61,160 bases of DNA from assembly GCA_938049225.1 (NCBI GenBank), contig CALICM010000010.1:1-61160 (forward strand), written 5' to 3'. Source of the DNA: an uncultured Paracoccaceae bacterium. Lineage in GTDB: Bacteria > Pseudomonadota > Alphaproteobacteria > Rhodobacterales > Rhodobacteraceae. The notes beneath the pieces are model-generated. The model worked only from the letters and a program-made list of their open reading frames with translations, did no database searches and was not told the origin of the DNA. The translations under genes and the position numbers were made by a program. The stretch's first letter is position 1; each line of letters begins with the position of its first letter. Of the stretch, positions 17,642-26,866 are shown piece by piece.

Positions 17642-18735
17642 CCAGCAGCTTGCCGAAATGGGCTGATCTGTTCTTGATCCCCGCGATCAACGTGCTTCTG
17701 GCGTTTCTGGTCGCGGGTCTGGTGGTGATCTTCATTGGCGAGGATCCGATCCGCGCCATGCAGATTATGATTTCTGGCTCGCTCGGGTCGGATTACGGCA
17801 TCGGCTATACGCTGTTTTACACAACCAGTTTCATTTTCACCGGACTGGCCGTGGCGGTCGCCTTTCACGCCTCGATCTTTAACATTGGGGGCGAGGGGCA
17901 GGCGGGTGTTGCGGGCGTCGGTGTGGCGATGGTGTGTTTAACGCTGGACCAAACCTATTGGCTGCTGACCCTGCCTTTGGCGGTGATCGCGGCGGCGATG
18001 TTCGGGGCCGCGTGGGCGGCGGTGCCCGCGTATTTGCAGGCGAAACGCGGCAGTCACATCGTGATCACCACAATCATGTTCAATTACATCGCGGCCGCTT
18101 TCCTGGTCTACATGCTGAACAATGTCTTCAAAGTACCAGGTGCCATGGCGCCCGAAAGTCGACGGTTCGAGGCCGGGGCACAGATCCCGCGGCTGGATCA
18201 GATGGCCGACTGGGTCGGGCTCGAGATGACGCGCACGCCGGCCAACATCAGTTTCTTCCTTGCGCTTCTTGCTTGTCTGGGGGTGTGGCTGCTGATCTGG
18301 CGCTCGCGCTTGGGCTACGAGATCCGGGCCTTTGGGTTCTCCGAGAAGGCGGCGGTTTATGCCGGGATCTCGCCCTTCAAGATCACCATGATCGCGATGC
18401 TGGTCTCGGGCGGGATGGCCGGATTGATGGCGATCAACACGGTGATGGGCGATTTGCAACGTCTGAATTTGGACAGTGTGCTGGGTGCCGGCTTCGTGGG
18501 GATCGCGGTGGCGCTGATGGGGCGGTCGCATCCGGTTGGGGTGATCCTGGCGGCATTGCTGTTCGGGGTATTGTACCAAGGCGGGGCGGAACTGGCGTTC
18601 GAGATCCCCTCGATCCCCAGCCAGATGATCCTTACCATCCAAGCGCTGGTGATCCTGTTCACCGGCTCGCTTGAGAATATGGTGCGCTTCCCGCTAGAGC
18701 GGCTGTTCCTTCGGTTCCAAAAGGGCACCACGTGA
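17638..18735 (+). CDS. Nucleoside ABC transporter permease, first subunit
   Basis: Predicted 365-residue inner-membrane permease of the branched-chain/ribose (BPD_transp_2) family, with about 8-10 hydrophobic segments beginning IPAINVLLAFLVAGLVVIF. FNIGGEGQAGVAGVGVAM is the conserved cytoplasmic-loop region characteristic of nucleoside permeases. GTG start overlaps the ATPase stop as GTGA. Its partner permease at 19366 is separated from it by a LysE-type gene. Confidence 0.92.
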   Translation: MTSSLPKWADLFLIPAINVLLAFLVAGLVVIFIGEDPIRAMQIMISGSLGSDYGIGYTLFYTTSFIFTGLAVAVAFHASIFNIGGEGQAGVAGVGVAMVCLTLDQTYWLLTLPLAVIAAAMFGAAWAAVPAYLQAKRGSHIVITTIMFNYIAAAFLVYMLNNVFKVPGAMAPESRRFEAGAQIPRLDQMADWVGLEMTRTPANISFFLALLACLGVWLLIWRSRLGYEIRAFGFSEKAAVYAGISPFKITMIAMLVSGGMAGLMAINTVMGDLQRLNLDSVLGAGFVGIAVALMGRSHPVGVILAALLFGVLYQGGAELAFEIPSIPSQMILTIQALVILFTGSLENMVRFPLERLFLRFQKGTT

Positions 18736-19361
18736 TGATGGAGTACCTGCCTCAGCTTGTGCTGGCGTGGTCGATCCAACTGACCGGCGTGCTCAGCCCC
18801 GGACCCTCGGTCGCGTTGATCCTGGGGGTCGCGACGGCGCAGGGGCGGGCGCCTGCCCTGGTGACAGCGCTTGGGATCGGTTGCGCGTCGATCATCCTGT
18901 CGCTGGCGACGGTCATTGGGATTGCTGCGATTTTTGCGCAGATGGCGGATTTGATGACCATCGTGCGGTTGATCGGGGCGGCCTATTTGGCTTGGCTGGC
19001 CTGTGGTGCCTTTCGCAAGGCGATCAACCCACCGCCGCTGAGCGTGATGGCTGTTGCGCCACAAAGCCTTTGGCGGACGGCGGGCACTGGCTTTGCCCTG
19101 CAACTTTCGAACCCCAAGGCGATTTTCTTCTGGCTGGCGGTGGCCAGTGCGGGCGGTGTTGGCGACGCCCCGGTCGCGATCATTGCGCTGTTCGTGGTGG
19201 GGGCTTTTGTGAATTCGTTCGGCGGACATGGCCTGTGGGCGCTGGTGCTTTCGGCCCCGCCTGTGCGCCGCGCCTATACGTCGGCGCGGCGGCCGGTCGA
19301 GGCGGCGTTGGGCACCTTCTTTGCCTTTGCTGCGTTCCGCCTGGCCACGACAAGGAGTTGA
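18735..19361 (+). CDS. LysE/RhtB-family exporter
   Basis: Predicted 208-residue membrane protein with about six helices. The N-terminal signature LSPGPSVALILGVATAQGR and the later LQLSNPKAIFFWLAVA mark the LysE/RhtB amino-acid exporter superfamily. The start overlaps the upstream permease stop as TGATG, and the next permease begins 4 bases after its stop codon. It therefore lies inside the nucleoside import operon, between the two permease subunits, an unusual place for an exporter. Substrate unknown. Confidence 0.88.
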   Translation: MMEYLPQLVLAWSIQLTGVLSPGPSVALILGVATAQGRAPALVTALGIGCASIILSLATVIGIAAIFAQMADLMTIVRLIGAAYLAWLACGAFRKAINPPPLSVMAVAPQSLWRTAGTGFALQLSNPKAIFFWLAVASAGGVGDAPVAIIALFVVGAFVNSFGGHGLWALVLSAPPVRRAYTSARRPVEAALGTFFAFAAFRLATTRS

Positions 19362-19365
19362 CCTG

Positions 19366-20394
19366 ATGGACCTGGCCGAACTTTTCCAGTTGTTCGACAG
19401 CACCATGCGCAACGCAACACCGTTGCTGCTGGCTTGCCTGGCGGGGCTGTTTTCCGAGCGGGCGGGGATTTTCGACATCGGGCTCGAGGGAAAGATGCTG
19501 GCGGCCGCCTTTGCCGCGGCTGGCGTGGCGGCCTGGGCAGCGGCGCCCTATATCGAGGATCCGTTTCCCGGACAGATCTCGGGCCTTGGCTTGGGCTGGA
19601 CTGCGGCGTGGCTGGGGGTGATGGCCGGTATCGCCGCCTCGATGGCGATGGCGGTGCTGCATGGGTTCGCGTCGATCACCCTTAGGGGGAACCAGTTGAT
19701 CTCGGGCGTGGCGATCAACTTCCTAGCGGCGGGGGTGACGGTTCTGGTGGGCGAAGCGATCTTTTCGATGGGCGGCCAAACCCCACAGTTGACGGGCAGC
19801 GCACGCTTCGCCGCGATCGACCTGCCCCTGGCCGAGACGCTGCGGGGCATCCCCATCCTTGGGCCGTTCTATGCGGATGTGCTGTCGGGCCAGGTGATCT
19901 TGGTCTATGTCGCGCTGCTGACCGTGCCAATCACCGCCTGGATCCTGTTCGCCACCCGCTTTGGCTTGCGCCTGCGGGCAGTGGGCGAGAATCCGGGCGC
20001 TGTGGACACCGCCGGGATCTCGGTCACGCGGCAACGCTATGCCGCCGTGCTGATCTGCGGCGTGCTTTGCGGGTTGGCGGGGGCCTATTTGTCGATGGGC
20101 ACCTCGGCCGCGGGGTTTGTGAAGGAAATGACCGCCGGGCGCGGCTTTATCGCGCTTGCCGCCTTGATCTTCGCCAAGTGGAAACCCTGGCCCGCGCTGT
20201 GGGCTTGCCTTCTGTTCGGCCTGCTCGAGGCTGTTGGATCGAAGTACCAAAATGTTGACGTCGGTGCCTTTGTCATCCCGGTGCAGTTCATGCAGGCGCT
20301 GCCCTATATCCTGACCGTGGTGATCCTGGCGGGCTTTATCGGTAAAGCCACCCCGCCCAAGGCTGGCGGCCAGCCCTATGTGAAGGAGCGCTAA
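19366..20394 (+). CDS. Nucleoside ABC transporter permease, second subunit
   Basis: Predicted 342-residue permease of the same family as the first subunit. Start at 19366 follows AAGGAG. It begins with a short amphipathic segment, then ATPLLLACLAGLFSERAGIF and DIGLEGKMLAAAFAAAG, the conserved loop of YufQ/NupC-type nucleoside permeases. It has about 8-9 hydrophobic segments. It ends 1 base before the phosphorylase gene. Confidence 0.92.
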   Translation: MDLAELFQLFDSTMRNATPLLLACLAGLFSERAGIFDIGLEGKMLAAAFAAAGVAAWAAAPYIEDPFPGQISGLGLGWTAAWLGVMAGIAASMAMAVLHGFASITLRGNQLISGVAINFLAAGVTVLVGEAIFSMGGQTPQLTGSARFAAIDLPLAETLRGIPILGPFYADVLSGQVILVYVALLTVPITAWILFATRFGLRLRAVGENPGAVDTAGISVTRQRYAAVLICGVLCGLAGAYLSMGTSAAGFVKEMTAGRGFIALAALIFAKWKPWPALWACLLFGLLEAVGSKYQNVDVGAFVIPVQFMQALPYILTVVILAGFIGKATPPKAGGQPYVKER

Positions 20395-20395
20395 G

Positions 20396-21187
20396 ATGGA
20401 CGCGCTGCTTAAAACCATCCAAGACCGCGCGGGCTCGGATCCGGTGCGCTTGGGGCTGATCCTGGGTTCGGGCCTTGGGCATCTGGCTGAAAGTGTCGAG
20501 GGGGTGGCGATCGACTACGGCGATCTGCCCGGTTTTCCACATGCGGGGGTTTCGGGCCACAATCCAAAACTGGTGATCGGTCAGCTTGAAGGGGTCCGCG
20601 TGGCCGTTTTTGGGGGCCGGGCACATTACTACGAAAAGGGCGATCCGACCGCGATGCGTCTGCCGTTAGAGGTGTTGAAAGCCCTGGGGGCCGAGCAGGT
20701 CTTGCTGACCAATGCCGCCGGCAGTCTAAAGGACGGCATGGGGCCGGGCGAGTTGATGCTGCTGTCGGACCACATCAATTTCTCGGGCCGCAATCCGCTG
20801 ATCGGCGAGGCGACGGATGCGCGGTTCGTCAATATGACCGACGCTTATGATCGCCAGATCCGCGCGGCACTGGACGCGGCCGCCCGCGCGGCGGCGGTCA
20901 CGCTGCACACAGGCGTCTATGCCTGGTACTCGGGCCCCAGCTTCGAGACCCCAGCCGAGATCCGCGCGCTGAAGGTTCTAGGCGCCGATGCGGTTGGCAT
21001 GTCGACGGTGCCTGAGGTGATCCTGGCCCGCTTCCTGGGGCTGAAGGCCGCGGCCGTTTCCGTGGTCACCAATATGGCCGCGGGCATGTCCTCCGAGGTG
21101 ATCAGCCACGCTCACACCAAAGCCATGGCACCGATCGGTGCAGCAAAGCTTGAGCAAGTTCTGAGGCAGTATTTGCAGGGGCTTTAG
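20396..21187 (+). CDS. punA: Purine-nucleoside phosphorylase (trimeric class)
   Basis: Predicted 263-residue enzyme splitting purine nucleosides with phosphate into base and (deoxy)ribose 1-phosphate. Motifs are LGLILGSGLGHLAESVEG (phosphate loop), GRAHYYEKG (His), YSGPSFETPAEIRALK (Glu) and SVVTNMAAGM (the base-recognising Asn), all expected in trimeric PNPs. Position at the end of a nucleoside importer operon fits: imported nucleosides are cleaved at once. Its stop codon overlaps a transposase scar. Confidence 0.93.
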   Translation: MDALLKTIQDRAGSDPVRLGLILGSGLGHLAESVEGVAIDYGDLPGFPHAGVSGHNPKLVIGQLEGVRVAVFGGRAHYYEKGDPTAMRLPLEVLKALGAEQVLLTNAAGSLKDGMGPGELMLLSDHINFSGRNPLIGEATDARFVNMTDAYDRQIRAALDAAARAAAVTLHTGVYAWYSGPSFETPAEIRALKVLGADAVGMSTVPEVILARFLGLKAAAVSVVTNMAAGMSSEVISHAHTKAMAPIGAAKLEQVLRQYLQGL

Positions 21188-21345
21188 GCCGTGTTGACGG
21201 ATTTGAGCAAGATGAAGGTCGCTGCAGGAGCGACGATGGATCTGAAGTTTCTTGCAGGCTTTTCACAGCGCAAGTAGGCGCGTTTGAAGCTTTTCAGCTT
21301 TCCTTTCATCTGCTCGACGCCGGCGCTGCCCCGGTAGAGGGCCTT
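21184..21345 (-). pseudogene. IS5-family transposase, C-terminal fragment
   Basis: A minus-strand frame of about 53 codons (from KALYRGSAGVEQ) reads GKLKSFKRAYLRCEK, ARNFRSIVA and FILLKSVNTA before its stop at 21184. This resembles the C-terminal end of IS5-type transposases, where a GKLKRFKR-like motif precedes a hydrophobic last helix. No N-terminal or catalytic part is present. It is joined end to end with an IS256-type fragment. Confidence 0.65.
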
Positions 21346-21372
21346 TCCGCCACTGGTCTGAGCCTGCGCGAT

Positions 21373-21528
21373 ATCCGATCCCATTCGAAGGACGTCAATG
21401 GCCTCCAGATCTCGCCCGATCTGATCAGCCGGGTCAAGATCCGCGATGCCGACAGCCGCATGGTCAAGAACAAGGCCGCTTACCTCGCCCTCGGCGTTCT
21501 AACTTTCGTGCAGAAATCGTTTACATGA
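21373..21528 (+). pseudogene. IS256-family transposase, internal fragment
   Basis: A plus-strand frame reads NGLQISPDLISRVKIRDAD and then RMVKNKAAYLALGV. In IS256-family transposases both stretches occur, but they are well separated; here they are fused, which means an internal deletion. The frame then stops at 21526-21528. No terminal repeats are clear. Confidence 0.6.
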
Positions 21529-21635
21529 CTCCCCTGCTCTCGGAGGCTGAAAGACGATGCTTTATGTCCGCCAACGGGCACAGGATGATCCAAACCCGCC
21601 GTCAGCAGGTTGATTCAATTTCCCGCTTTCAAGGC

Positions 21636-22850
21636 CTAAAAGAACGCTTGAAGTCCGGTCTGAGCGCGCCCCAAAATCAAAGCATGCACATCGTGGGTGC
21701 CTTCGTAAGTGTTCACGGTTTCAAGGTTCACCATGTGGCGCATCACCTGAAATTCTTCGGATATGCCATTTCCACCGTGCATATCCCTTGCGACCCGAGC
21801 GACCTCCAACGCCTTGCCACAGTTGTTTCGCTTGATGAGGCTTATCATCTCAGGTGCTGCGGCGCCGTCGTCCATCAGACGCCCAACACGCAGACACGCC
21901 TGCAAACCCAGCGTGATTTCGGTCTGCATGTTCGCGAGTTTAAGCTGGTGGAGCTGCATCTGCGCGAGTGGCTTGCCGAACTGTTTTCGATCCAGCCCAT
22001 ATTGTCGCGCTGCATGCCAGCAGAATTCGGCAGCGCCCATTACGCCCCAAGCTATGCCATAGCGCGCGCGGTTCAGGCATCCGAACGGTCCTTTGAGACC
22101 TTCGACATTTGGAAGCAGTGCGTCTTCGCTAACCTCAACGTCTTGAAGAACGATTTCACCCGTGACGGACGCCCGCAGCGACAATTTACCCGCGATTTTT
22201 GGAGCCGTTAGACCCTTGGTCCCCTTGTCCAAGACAAAACCACGGATTTTTTCGCCATGCGCAACGGACTTAGCCCAAACAACAAAAACATCGGCGATGG
22301 GGCTGTTCGAAATCCACGTCTTTGCACCGTTGAGCACGTAACCACCATCAACCTTTCGGGCTGTCGTTTTCATGCCCGCCGGGTCGGATCCGGCATCAGG
22401 TTCTGTCAGACCGAAACACCCGATCCATTCGCCGGAGGCCAGCTTTGGGAGGTATTTTTGTCGCTGGTCCTCTGATCCATAGGTGTAGATAGGATACATA
22501 ACGAGAGAGGATTGCACCGACATCATGGAGCGATAGCCGCTGTCGACGCGTTCCACTTCGCGTGCAATCAGCCCGTACGAGACATAGCTGGCACCGACCC
22601 CACCATAGGCCTCGGGGATAGTGACCCCCAAAAGGCCCATCTCTCCCATCTCGCGAAAGATTTCAGGGTCGGTTATTTCGTCCCGATAGGCATCGATCAC
22701 ACGCGTTTGCAGCTTCTCCTGAGCGAACGCGAATGCCGCATCGCGCAACATCCTTTCTTCCTCATCAAGTTGTGTTTCCAGAAGAAATGGATCGGTCCAG
22801 TCGAACTTGCCAAGTTCAGGGGCATGTTGTGAGGCATGATCTTTGGCCAT
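21636..22850 (-). CDS. gcdH: Glutaryl-CoA dehydrogenase (acyl-CoA dehydrogenase family)
   Basis: Predicted 404-residue FAD enzyme oxidising and decarboxylating glutaryl-CoA to crotonyl-CoA. Start at 22850 follows AAGGAT. Features are [15 protein letters not shown] (147-160), substrate-pocket [11 protein letters not shown] (259-269) and [16 protein letters not shown] (381-396) with catalytic base Glu383, followed by the GLQAF ending shared with glutaryl-CoA dehydrogenases. The gene is AT-richer than the nucleoside operon beyond the IS scars. It is last in the ten-gene minus-strand unit, 10 bases after the aminotransferase. Confidence 0.92.
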   Translation of the reverse strand: MAKDHASQHAPELGKFDWTDPFLLETQLDEEERMLRDAAFAFAQEKLQTRVIDAYRDEITDPEIFREMGEMGLLGVTIPEAYGGVGASYVSYGLIAREVERVDSGYRSMMSVQSSLVMYPIYTYGSEDQRQKYLPKLASGEWIGCFGLTEPDAGSDPAGMKTTARKVDGGYVLNGAKTWISNSPIADVFVVWAKSVAHGEKIRGFVLDKGTKGLTAPKIAGKLSLRASVTGEIVLQDVEVSEDALLPNVEGLKGPFGCLNRARYGIAWGVMGAAEFCWHAARQYGLDRKQFGKPLAQMQLHQLKLANMQTEITLGLQACLRVGRLMDDGAAAPEMISLIKRNNCGKALEVARVARDMHGGNGISEEFQVMRHMVNLETVNTYEGTHDVHALILGRAQTGLQAFF

Positions 22851-22860
22851 GAGAGTATCC

Positions 22861-24159
22861 TTAGGCAGCGTTTGCGGTGGCTGGAAGGGCGGCCTGCAAA
22901 GACGCCTCAAGTATCTCGAGCGCCTCGTCCACCTGTTCCATCGGTGTCGTGAGGGCAGGCAGGAGCCGTATGACATTGCCGCGCGTTCCACAGTTCAAAA
23001 TGATCAGCCCACGCTTTTCAGCCTCGGCCACTATCTTGAGTGTTAGTTCGGGATCCGGGTCATTGGTTGTGCGGTTCCTAACGATCTCAAAGGCGACCAT
23101 CGCGCCCAGTCCCCTTACGTCCCCGATGGATAAAAACATCGGCTGATGCGCCAAATCGTTTAGACGTTCCTTGATCACATCGCCGATTTCGGTCGCGCGG
23201 GCGCAAAGGTCTTCTTCTTTGATAACATCAAGCATTGCATTGGCTGCTGCCACGGCCAATGGATTGCCCGCATAGGTTCCGCCAATCCCGCCCGGATGAG
23301 GTGCATCCACGATGTCCGTCTTGCCGGTCACTGCCGAAAGGGGAAATCCGCCCGCTAACCCTTTGGCCATGGTGACCAGATCAGCGGCAACGCCAGCATG
23401 TTCCAATGCGAACATCTTGCCAGTACGTGCCATGCCTGCCTGCACTTCGTCTGCAATCAGAACGATCCCATGGGCATCACAGAGATCCCGCAAAGCTTTT
23501 AGAAACTCAGGCGGTGCTATGTTGAAACCGCCTTCGCCTTGTACCGGCTCTATGATGATGGCTGCGACCCTGTGTGGATCAATGGAGGCACGAAAGAGCA
23601 TATCAAGCGCTTCAAGCGACTGGGCCACAGATATACCATGAAATACGTTTGGAAAGGGCGCGTGGAATATTTCAGGCGGCATCGCACCAAAGCGGGTTTT
23701 ATAGCCCGCCGTCTTGCCCGTCAGCGCCATCCCCATCAGGGTCCGGCCATGAAACGCACCGGAAAAGGCGATCACGCCCGACCGCCTGGTATAGGCCCGC
23801 GCCATCTTGATCGCATTTTCGACCGCCTCCGCGCCGGTGGTGGCCAGCATGGTCTTCTTCTTGAAATCCCCAGGCGTCGCCGCGTTCAGCCGCTCAGCCA
23901 GCCGGATATAGCTTTCATAGGGCGCGACATGGAAACAGGTGTGCGTGAAGTCGTTCAGCTGCTCTTGCACGGCGGCGATCAGCGCTGGATGCCGGTGCCC
24001 GGCATTGGTCACCGCAATGCCCGCGGCGAAGTCGATGAAACGCCGTCCGTCCGCGTCCCAAAGCTCCGCGTTCTCGGCACGCTCGGCATAGATGTCGCGG
24101 GTTCCGACGCCACGCGCAACGGCATCGTTCCGACGCGTTTTGAGGGTTTCGTTCGACAT
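22861..24159 (-). CDS. gabT: 4-aminobutyrate (or 5-aminovalerate) aminotransferase
   Basis: Predicted 432-residue class III PLP aminotransferase. Start at 24159 ([14 protein letters not shown]); a longer frame is the shadow of the preceding transporter gene. PLP features are [21 protein letters not shown], Glu204 in [10 protein letters not shown], Asp237 in ADEVQAGM and Schiff-base Lys266 in [14 protein letters not shown]. GabT and DavT, acting on GABA and 5-aminovalerate, cannot be told apart reliably. The glutaryl-CoA dehydrogenase neighbour favours a five-carbon substrate. By eye the C-terminal two thirds look lower in G+C than the N-terminal third. Confidence 0.9.
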   Translation of the reverse strand: MSNETLKTRRNDAVARGVGTRDIYAERAENAELWDADGRRFIDFAAGIAVTNAGHRHPALIAAVQEQLNDFTHTCFHVAPYESYIRLAERLNAATPGDFKKKTMLATTGAEAVENAIKMARAYTRRSGVIAFSGAFHGRTLMGMALTGKTAGYKTRFGAMPPEIFHAPFPNVFHGISVAQSLEALDMLFRASIDPHRVAAIIIEPVQGEGGFNIAPPEFLKALRDLCDAHGIVLIADEVQAGMARTGKMFALEHAGVAADLVTMAKGLAGGFPLSAVTGKTDIVDAPHPGGIGGTYAGNPLAVAAANAMLDVIKEEDLCARATEIGDVIKERLNDLAHQPMFLSIGDVRGLGAMVAFEIVRNRTTNDPDPELTLKIVAEAEKRGLIILNCGTRGNVIRLLPALTTPMEQVDEALEILEASLQAALPATANAA

Positions 24160-24173
24160 TGAATTTTCCCTTC

Positions 24174-24500
24174 TCAGACCGGCGTGTCGGCCAGGGTGTA
24201 AAGGATGACGACACCGACCAGCACGAAGCCAATGCCCAAGTAAGTCAGCGGGTCGGGCCATTGGCCGAAGCCGACCGCGCCAATGGTGGTGATGGACGCG
24301 ATGCCCGCACCTGCCCAGACCGCATAGGCCACCCCCATTGGTATAGTGCGCAGGGCAAGCCCAAGCAGGGCAAAGGACAGGGCCACGCAGCAGATCGCGG
24401 CAAAGACAAACGGCATCCGGGTCAGCCCATCCGATGCCTTCAACGCGGTCGTCGCGATGACTTCGGCGGTGATCGCAAAGGCGAGCCAGACCCAGTTCAT
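24174..24500 (-). CDS. Small multidrug resistance (SMR) family transporter
   Basis: Predicted 108-residue inner-membrane protein with four helices. The first helix contains the membrane-embedded glutamate of the family (Glu13 in FAITAEVIATTALK), and YAVWAGAGIA is the conserved third-helix region. EmrE/QacE members exchange protons for cationic drugs or polyamine-like compounds (MdtIJ exports spermidine). Here it sits 1 base after an aldehyde dehydrogenase and 14 bases before the aminotransferase in a catabolic operon, so a metabolite role is possible. Confidence 0.9.
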   Translation of the reverse strand: MNWVWLAFAITAEVIATTALKASDGLTRMPFVFAAICCVALSFALLGLALRTIPMGVAYAVWAGAGIASITTIGAVGFGQWPDPLTYLGIGFVLVGVVILYTLADTPV

Positions 24501-24501
24501 G

Positions 24502-25992
24502 TTACCAGCCGCCCTCTGCCCGACGGTTGTATTTCACTTCCCCGCCCAGATCGAAAACCAGCAGCTTGCGCTCAGTGAAGGTTTCAAGGAACCACTGACT
24601 GAGTTCGCGACCCACGCCCGATTGACCGGTGCCACCGAAGGGAGCCAACTGGTCCCAGTAATTTGAGGTCTCGTTAATGTTCACCGAACCATGGGGCAGT
24701 GCCTCGCCGACACGCCATGCGGTGGCCAAATCTTGCGTCCAAAGCGATGCGATCAATCCAAGACCCGAGATATGGGCGATATCGATCGCTTCCTGCGCGT
24801 CCTTGATCTTGTAGATCGGGGCAACCGGGCCAAATGTCTCTTCGCGCATGATGTCCATGTCTGTTGTGACATCCGTCAGGATCGTCGCTGGATAATAGAG
24901 CCCTTCCTCTTTGCCCATTTGTTCTATTTTGGCCCCTTTGGCACGGGCGTCTTCCACATGTGCCTTGACGCGTTTCAACGTGTCGGCATTGCACAAAGGG
25001 CCCATCTCCATGTCTTCTTCGGCCGGGTTCCCGATCTTCAAAGCGCGCGCCTTGGTCGTAAGTTTTTCGACGAATTCGTCATAGACGGCTTCATGCACCA
25101 GCAGCCTTTCGGCAGAGGTGCAGACCTGGCCGGTGTAGTAGAAACATCCGTTCATCGCACCATCGACGGCCGCGTCGATGTCCGCATCCTTGAGGATTAT
25201 GAACGGACCGTCGCCGCCAAGCTCCAGAAGATGCGGGCGCAAGGCACATTTCTCGGCGATCTTTCGGCCCGTCGCGGTAGAGCCCGTGAAGAACACGCCG
25301 TCGACATCAGTATGATCGACCAGGGCCGCGCCCGCTTCTCCCTTGCCCTGAACGACGTTGATGACCCCATCCGGCAGGCCTGCGTCCTTGAAGATGTCGG
25401 CCAGCATCGCACAGCTAACTGCGGCGTACTCGGACGGCTTCCAGATCACGCAGTTGCCCGCCGCCGCGATATGCGCCAATGCAATAGACGAAATATCGGT
25501 CGGAAAATTGTAGGGCGTGATACAGGCGACCACACCTAGCGGCCGGTGGTTCATAACCAGACGCTTGTTCGTGGTCCGCTCCTGTGTGGATGGAAAGGAC
25601 AAGCCGCGATGGCGCAGAATTTCCTCTGCCGCTTTGCCCCAACTGGGCGCCGAATATTCAAAGACCTCTTCGCGGCTGTCCGTGATGGTCTTACCGATTT
25701 CCGCCGTGATCATCTGCGCGATCGGCTCGGCGCGCTCCAGGAAAAGCGTGTGGATGCGGCGCATAATCTGCGCGCGCTCAATCACCGAAAGCGCGGCCCA
25801 CGCCGGTTGTGCGGCGCGCGCGGATGCAACGGCGGCGTCAACATCTGCAGCGTTGCATGCCCCGACCTGGTGAAGGATTGCGCCATCATGGGGATTGCGC
25901 ACGTCGAACGCGTCGCCCCCGCCATTGACCCATACCCCTCCGATCAGGGCAGCTCGGGTAATTTCGGCATCCAGCTTTGCTTGCATGTTCAC
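24502..25992 (-). CDS. Aldehyde dehydrogenase, semialdehyde-dehydrogenase-like
   Basis: Predicted 496-residue aldehyde dehydrogenase. Catalytic Glu257 lies in HLLELGGDGPF and Cys291 in YTGQVCTSAER; FTGSTATG (235-242) binds cofactor. Flanked by an aminotransferase and an amine-type importer, it is the obvious oxidant of the semialdehyde made by transamination (succinate or glutarate semialdehyde). The active-site region differs from canonical GabD (usually GQTCVCANR), so the substrate is inferred from context. Confidence 0.88.
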   Translation of the reverse strand: MNMQAKLDAEITRAALIGGVWVNGGGDAFDVRNPHDGAILHQVGACNAADVDAAVASARAAQPAWAALSVIERAQIMRRIHTLFLERAEPIAQMITAEIGKTITDSREEVFEYSAPSWGKAAEEILRHRGLSFPSTQERTTNKRLVMNHRPLGVVACITPYNFPTDISSIALAHIAAAGNCVIWKPSEYAAVSCAMLADIFKDAGLPDGVINVVQGKGEAGAALVDHTDVDGVFFTGSTATGRKIAEKCALRPHLLELGGDGPFIILKDADIDAAVDGAMNGCFYYTGQVCTSAERLLVHEAVYDEFVEKLTTKARALKIGNPAEEDMEMGPLCNADTLKRVKAHVEDARAKGAKIEQMGKEEGLYYPATILTDVTTDMDIMREETFGPVAPIYKIKDAQEAIDIAHISGLGLIASLWTQDLATAWRVGEALPHGSVNINETSNYWDQLAPFGGTGQSGVGRELSQWFLETFTERKLLVFDLGGEVKYNRRAEGGW

Positions 25993-26017
25993 GTCTATTC
26001 TCCTCTCTCGGGGCGCG

Positions 26018-26866
26018 TTATCGGGCGCCTGGTTTATCTCGCATCAGGATGACCGACAGCACGATCAGCACTGCCGAAAAGGCAACGATTAGCGCGCCCA
26101 CAGCATTGATTTCAGGGGTCAGCCCCCGCCGCATGGTCGACCAGATGTACATAGGCAACGTGTTGTCCCGGCCCGTCAGGAAAAAGGTCACTGGGATTTC
26201 ATCAAAGCTGAGCGTAAAGGACAAAAGCCCAGCACCAATCACCGAACTGCGAATATTGGGCAACGTCACTAAAAAGAAAGTTTGTAGTCCGTTGGCGCCC
26301 AGATCGGCTGACGCTTCCTCGTAGCTGCGGGGCAAGCGTTGGAGCCGCGCGTAGACCTGGGTGACGACCACAGCCAAAAGAGCTGTGGCATGACCGATGA
26401 TGACTGTCTCAAGTGACAGCGTGAAGCCGACCATCCGAAAAAGGATCAACATGGAAATGCCGGTGATGATCCCCGGAAGCGCGATCGGCAACAGCACCAG
26501 TTTGCGAAATGCGCTCTTTCCTGGAAACGACAGTCGGTCCAGCGCCAGCGCGGCGGGCACACCGATAAGAAGCGTCAGGATTGTCGAGCATGTAGCAACG
26601 TAGAACGAATTGCCCACTGCCTCGATCAGCTGTTCGTTACCGGCCAGCGTGCGATACCAGTCAAGGGTCAAACCTTCCATCGGCCAGCTGAGCGAGCGCG
26701 AGGTGTTGAAACTGAACAGGACCAGCACCGCGATCGGCACATACAAAAAAGCGAGGACTGTGCCGATGGCCAGCCCCCAGCCCAGGCTCGCCCCCCATCG
26801 ACGGGGCTTGCGTGATGTGCTGCGGACGGCGGTGATCGCCGGGACGGATGTCTCGAGCGCTGTCAT
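26018..26866 (-). CDS. Spermidine/putrescine-type ABC transporter permease (PotC-like)
   Basis: Predicted 282-residue inner-membrane permease with six hydrophobic segments. The EAA loop reads YEEASADLGANGLQTFFLVT, followed by LPNIRSSVIGAGLLSFTLS and a C-terminal helix. FDEIPVTFFLTG is typical of PotC/YdcV-type subunits. Its start overlaps the PotB-like gene by 4 bases, and the aldehyde dehydrogenase starts 25 bases after its stop. Confidence 0.92.
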   Translation of the reverse strand: MTALETSVPAITAVRSTSRKPRRWGASLGWGLAIGTVLAFLYVPIAVLVLFSFNTSRSLSWPMEGLTLDWYRTLAGNEQLIEAVGNSFYVATCSTILTLLIGVPAALALDRLSFPGKSAFRKLVLLPIALPGIITGISMLILFRMVGFTLSLETVIIGHATALLAVVVTQVYARLQRLPRSYEEASADLGANGLQTFFLVTLPNIRSSVIGAGLLSFTLSFDEIPVTFFLTGRDNTLPMYIWSTMRRGLTPEINAVGALIVAFSAVLIVLSVILMRDKPGAR

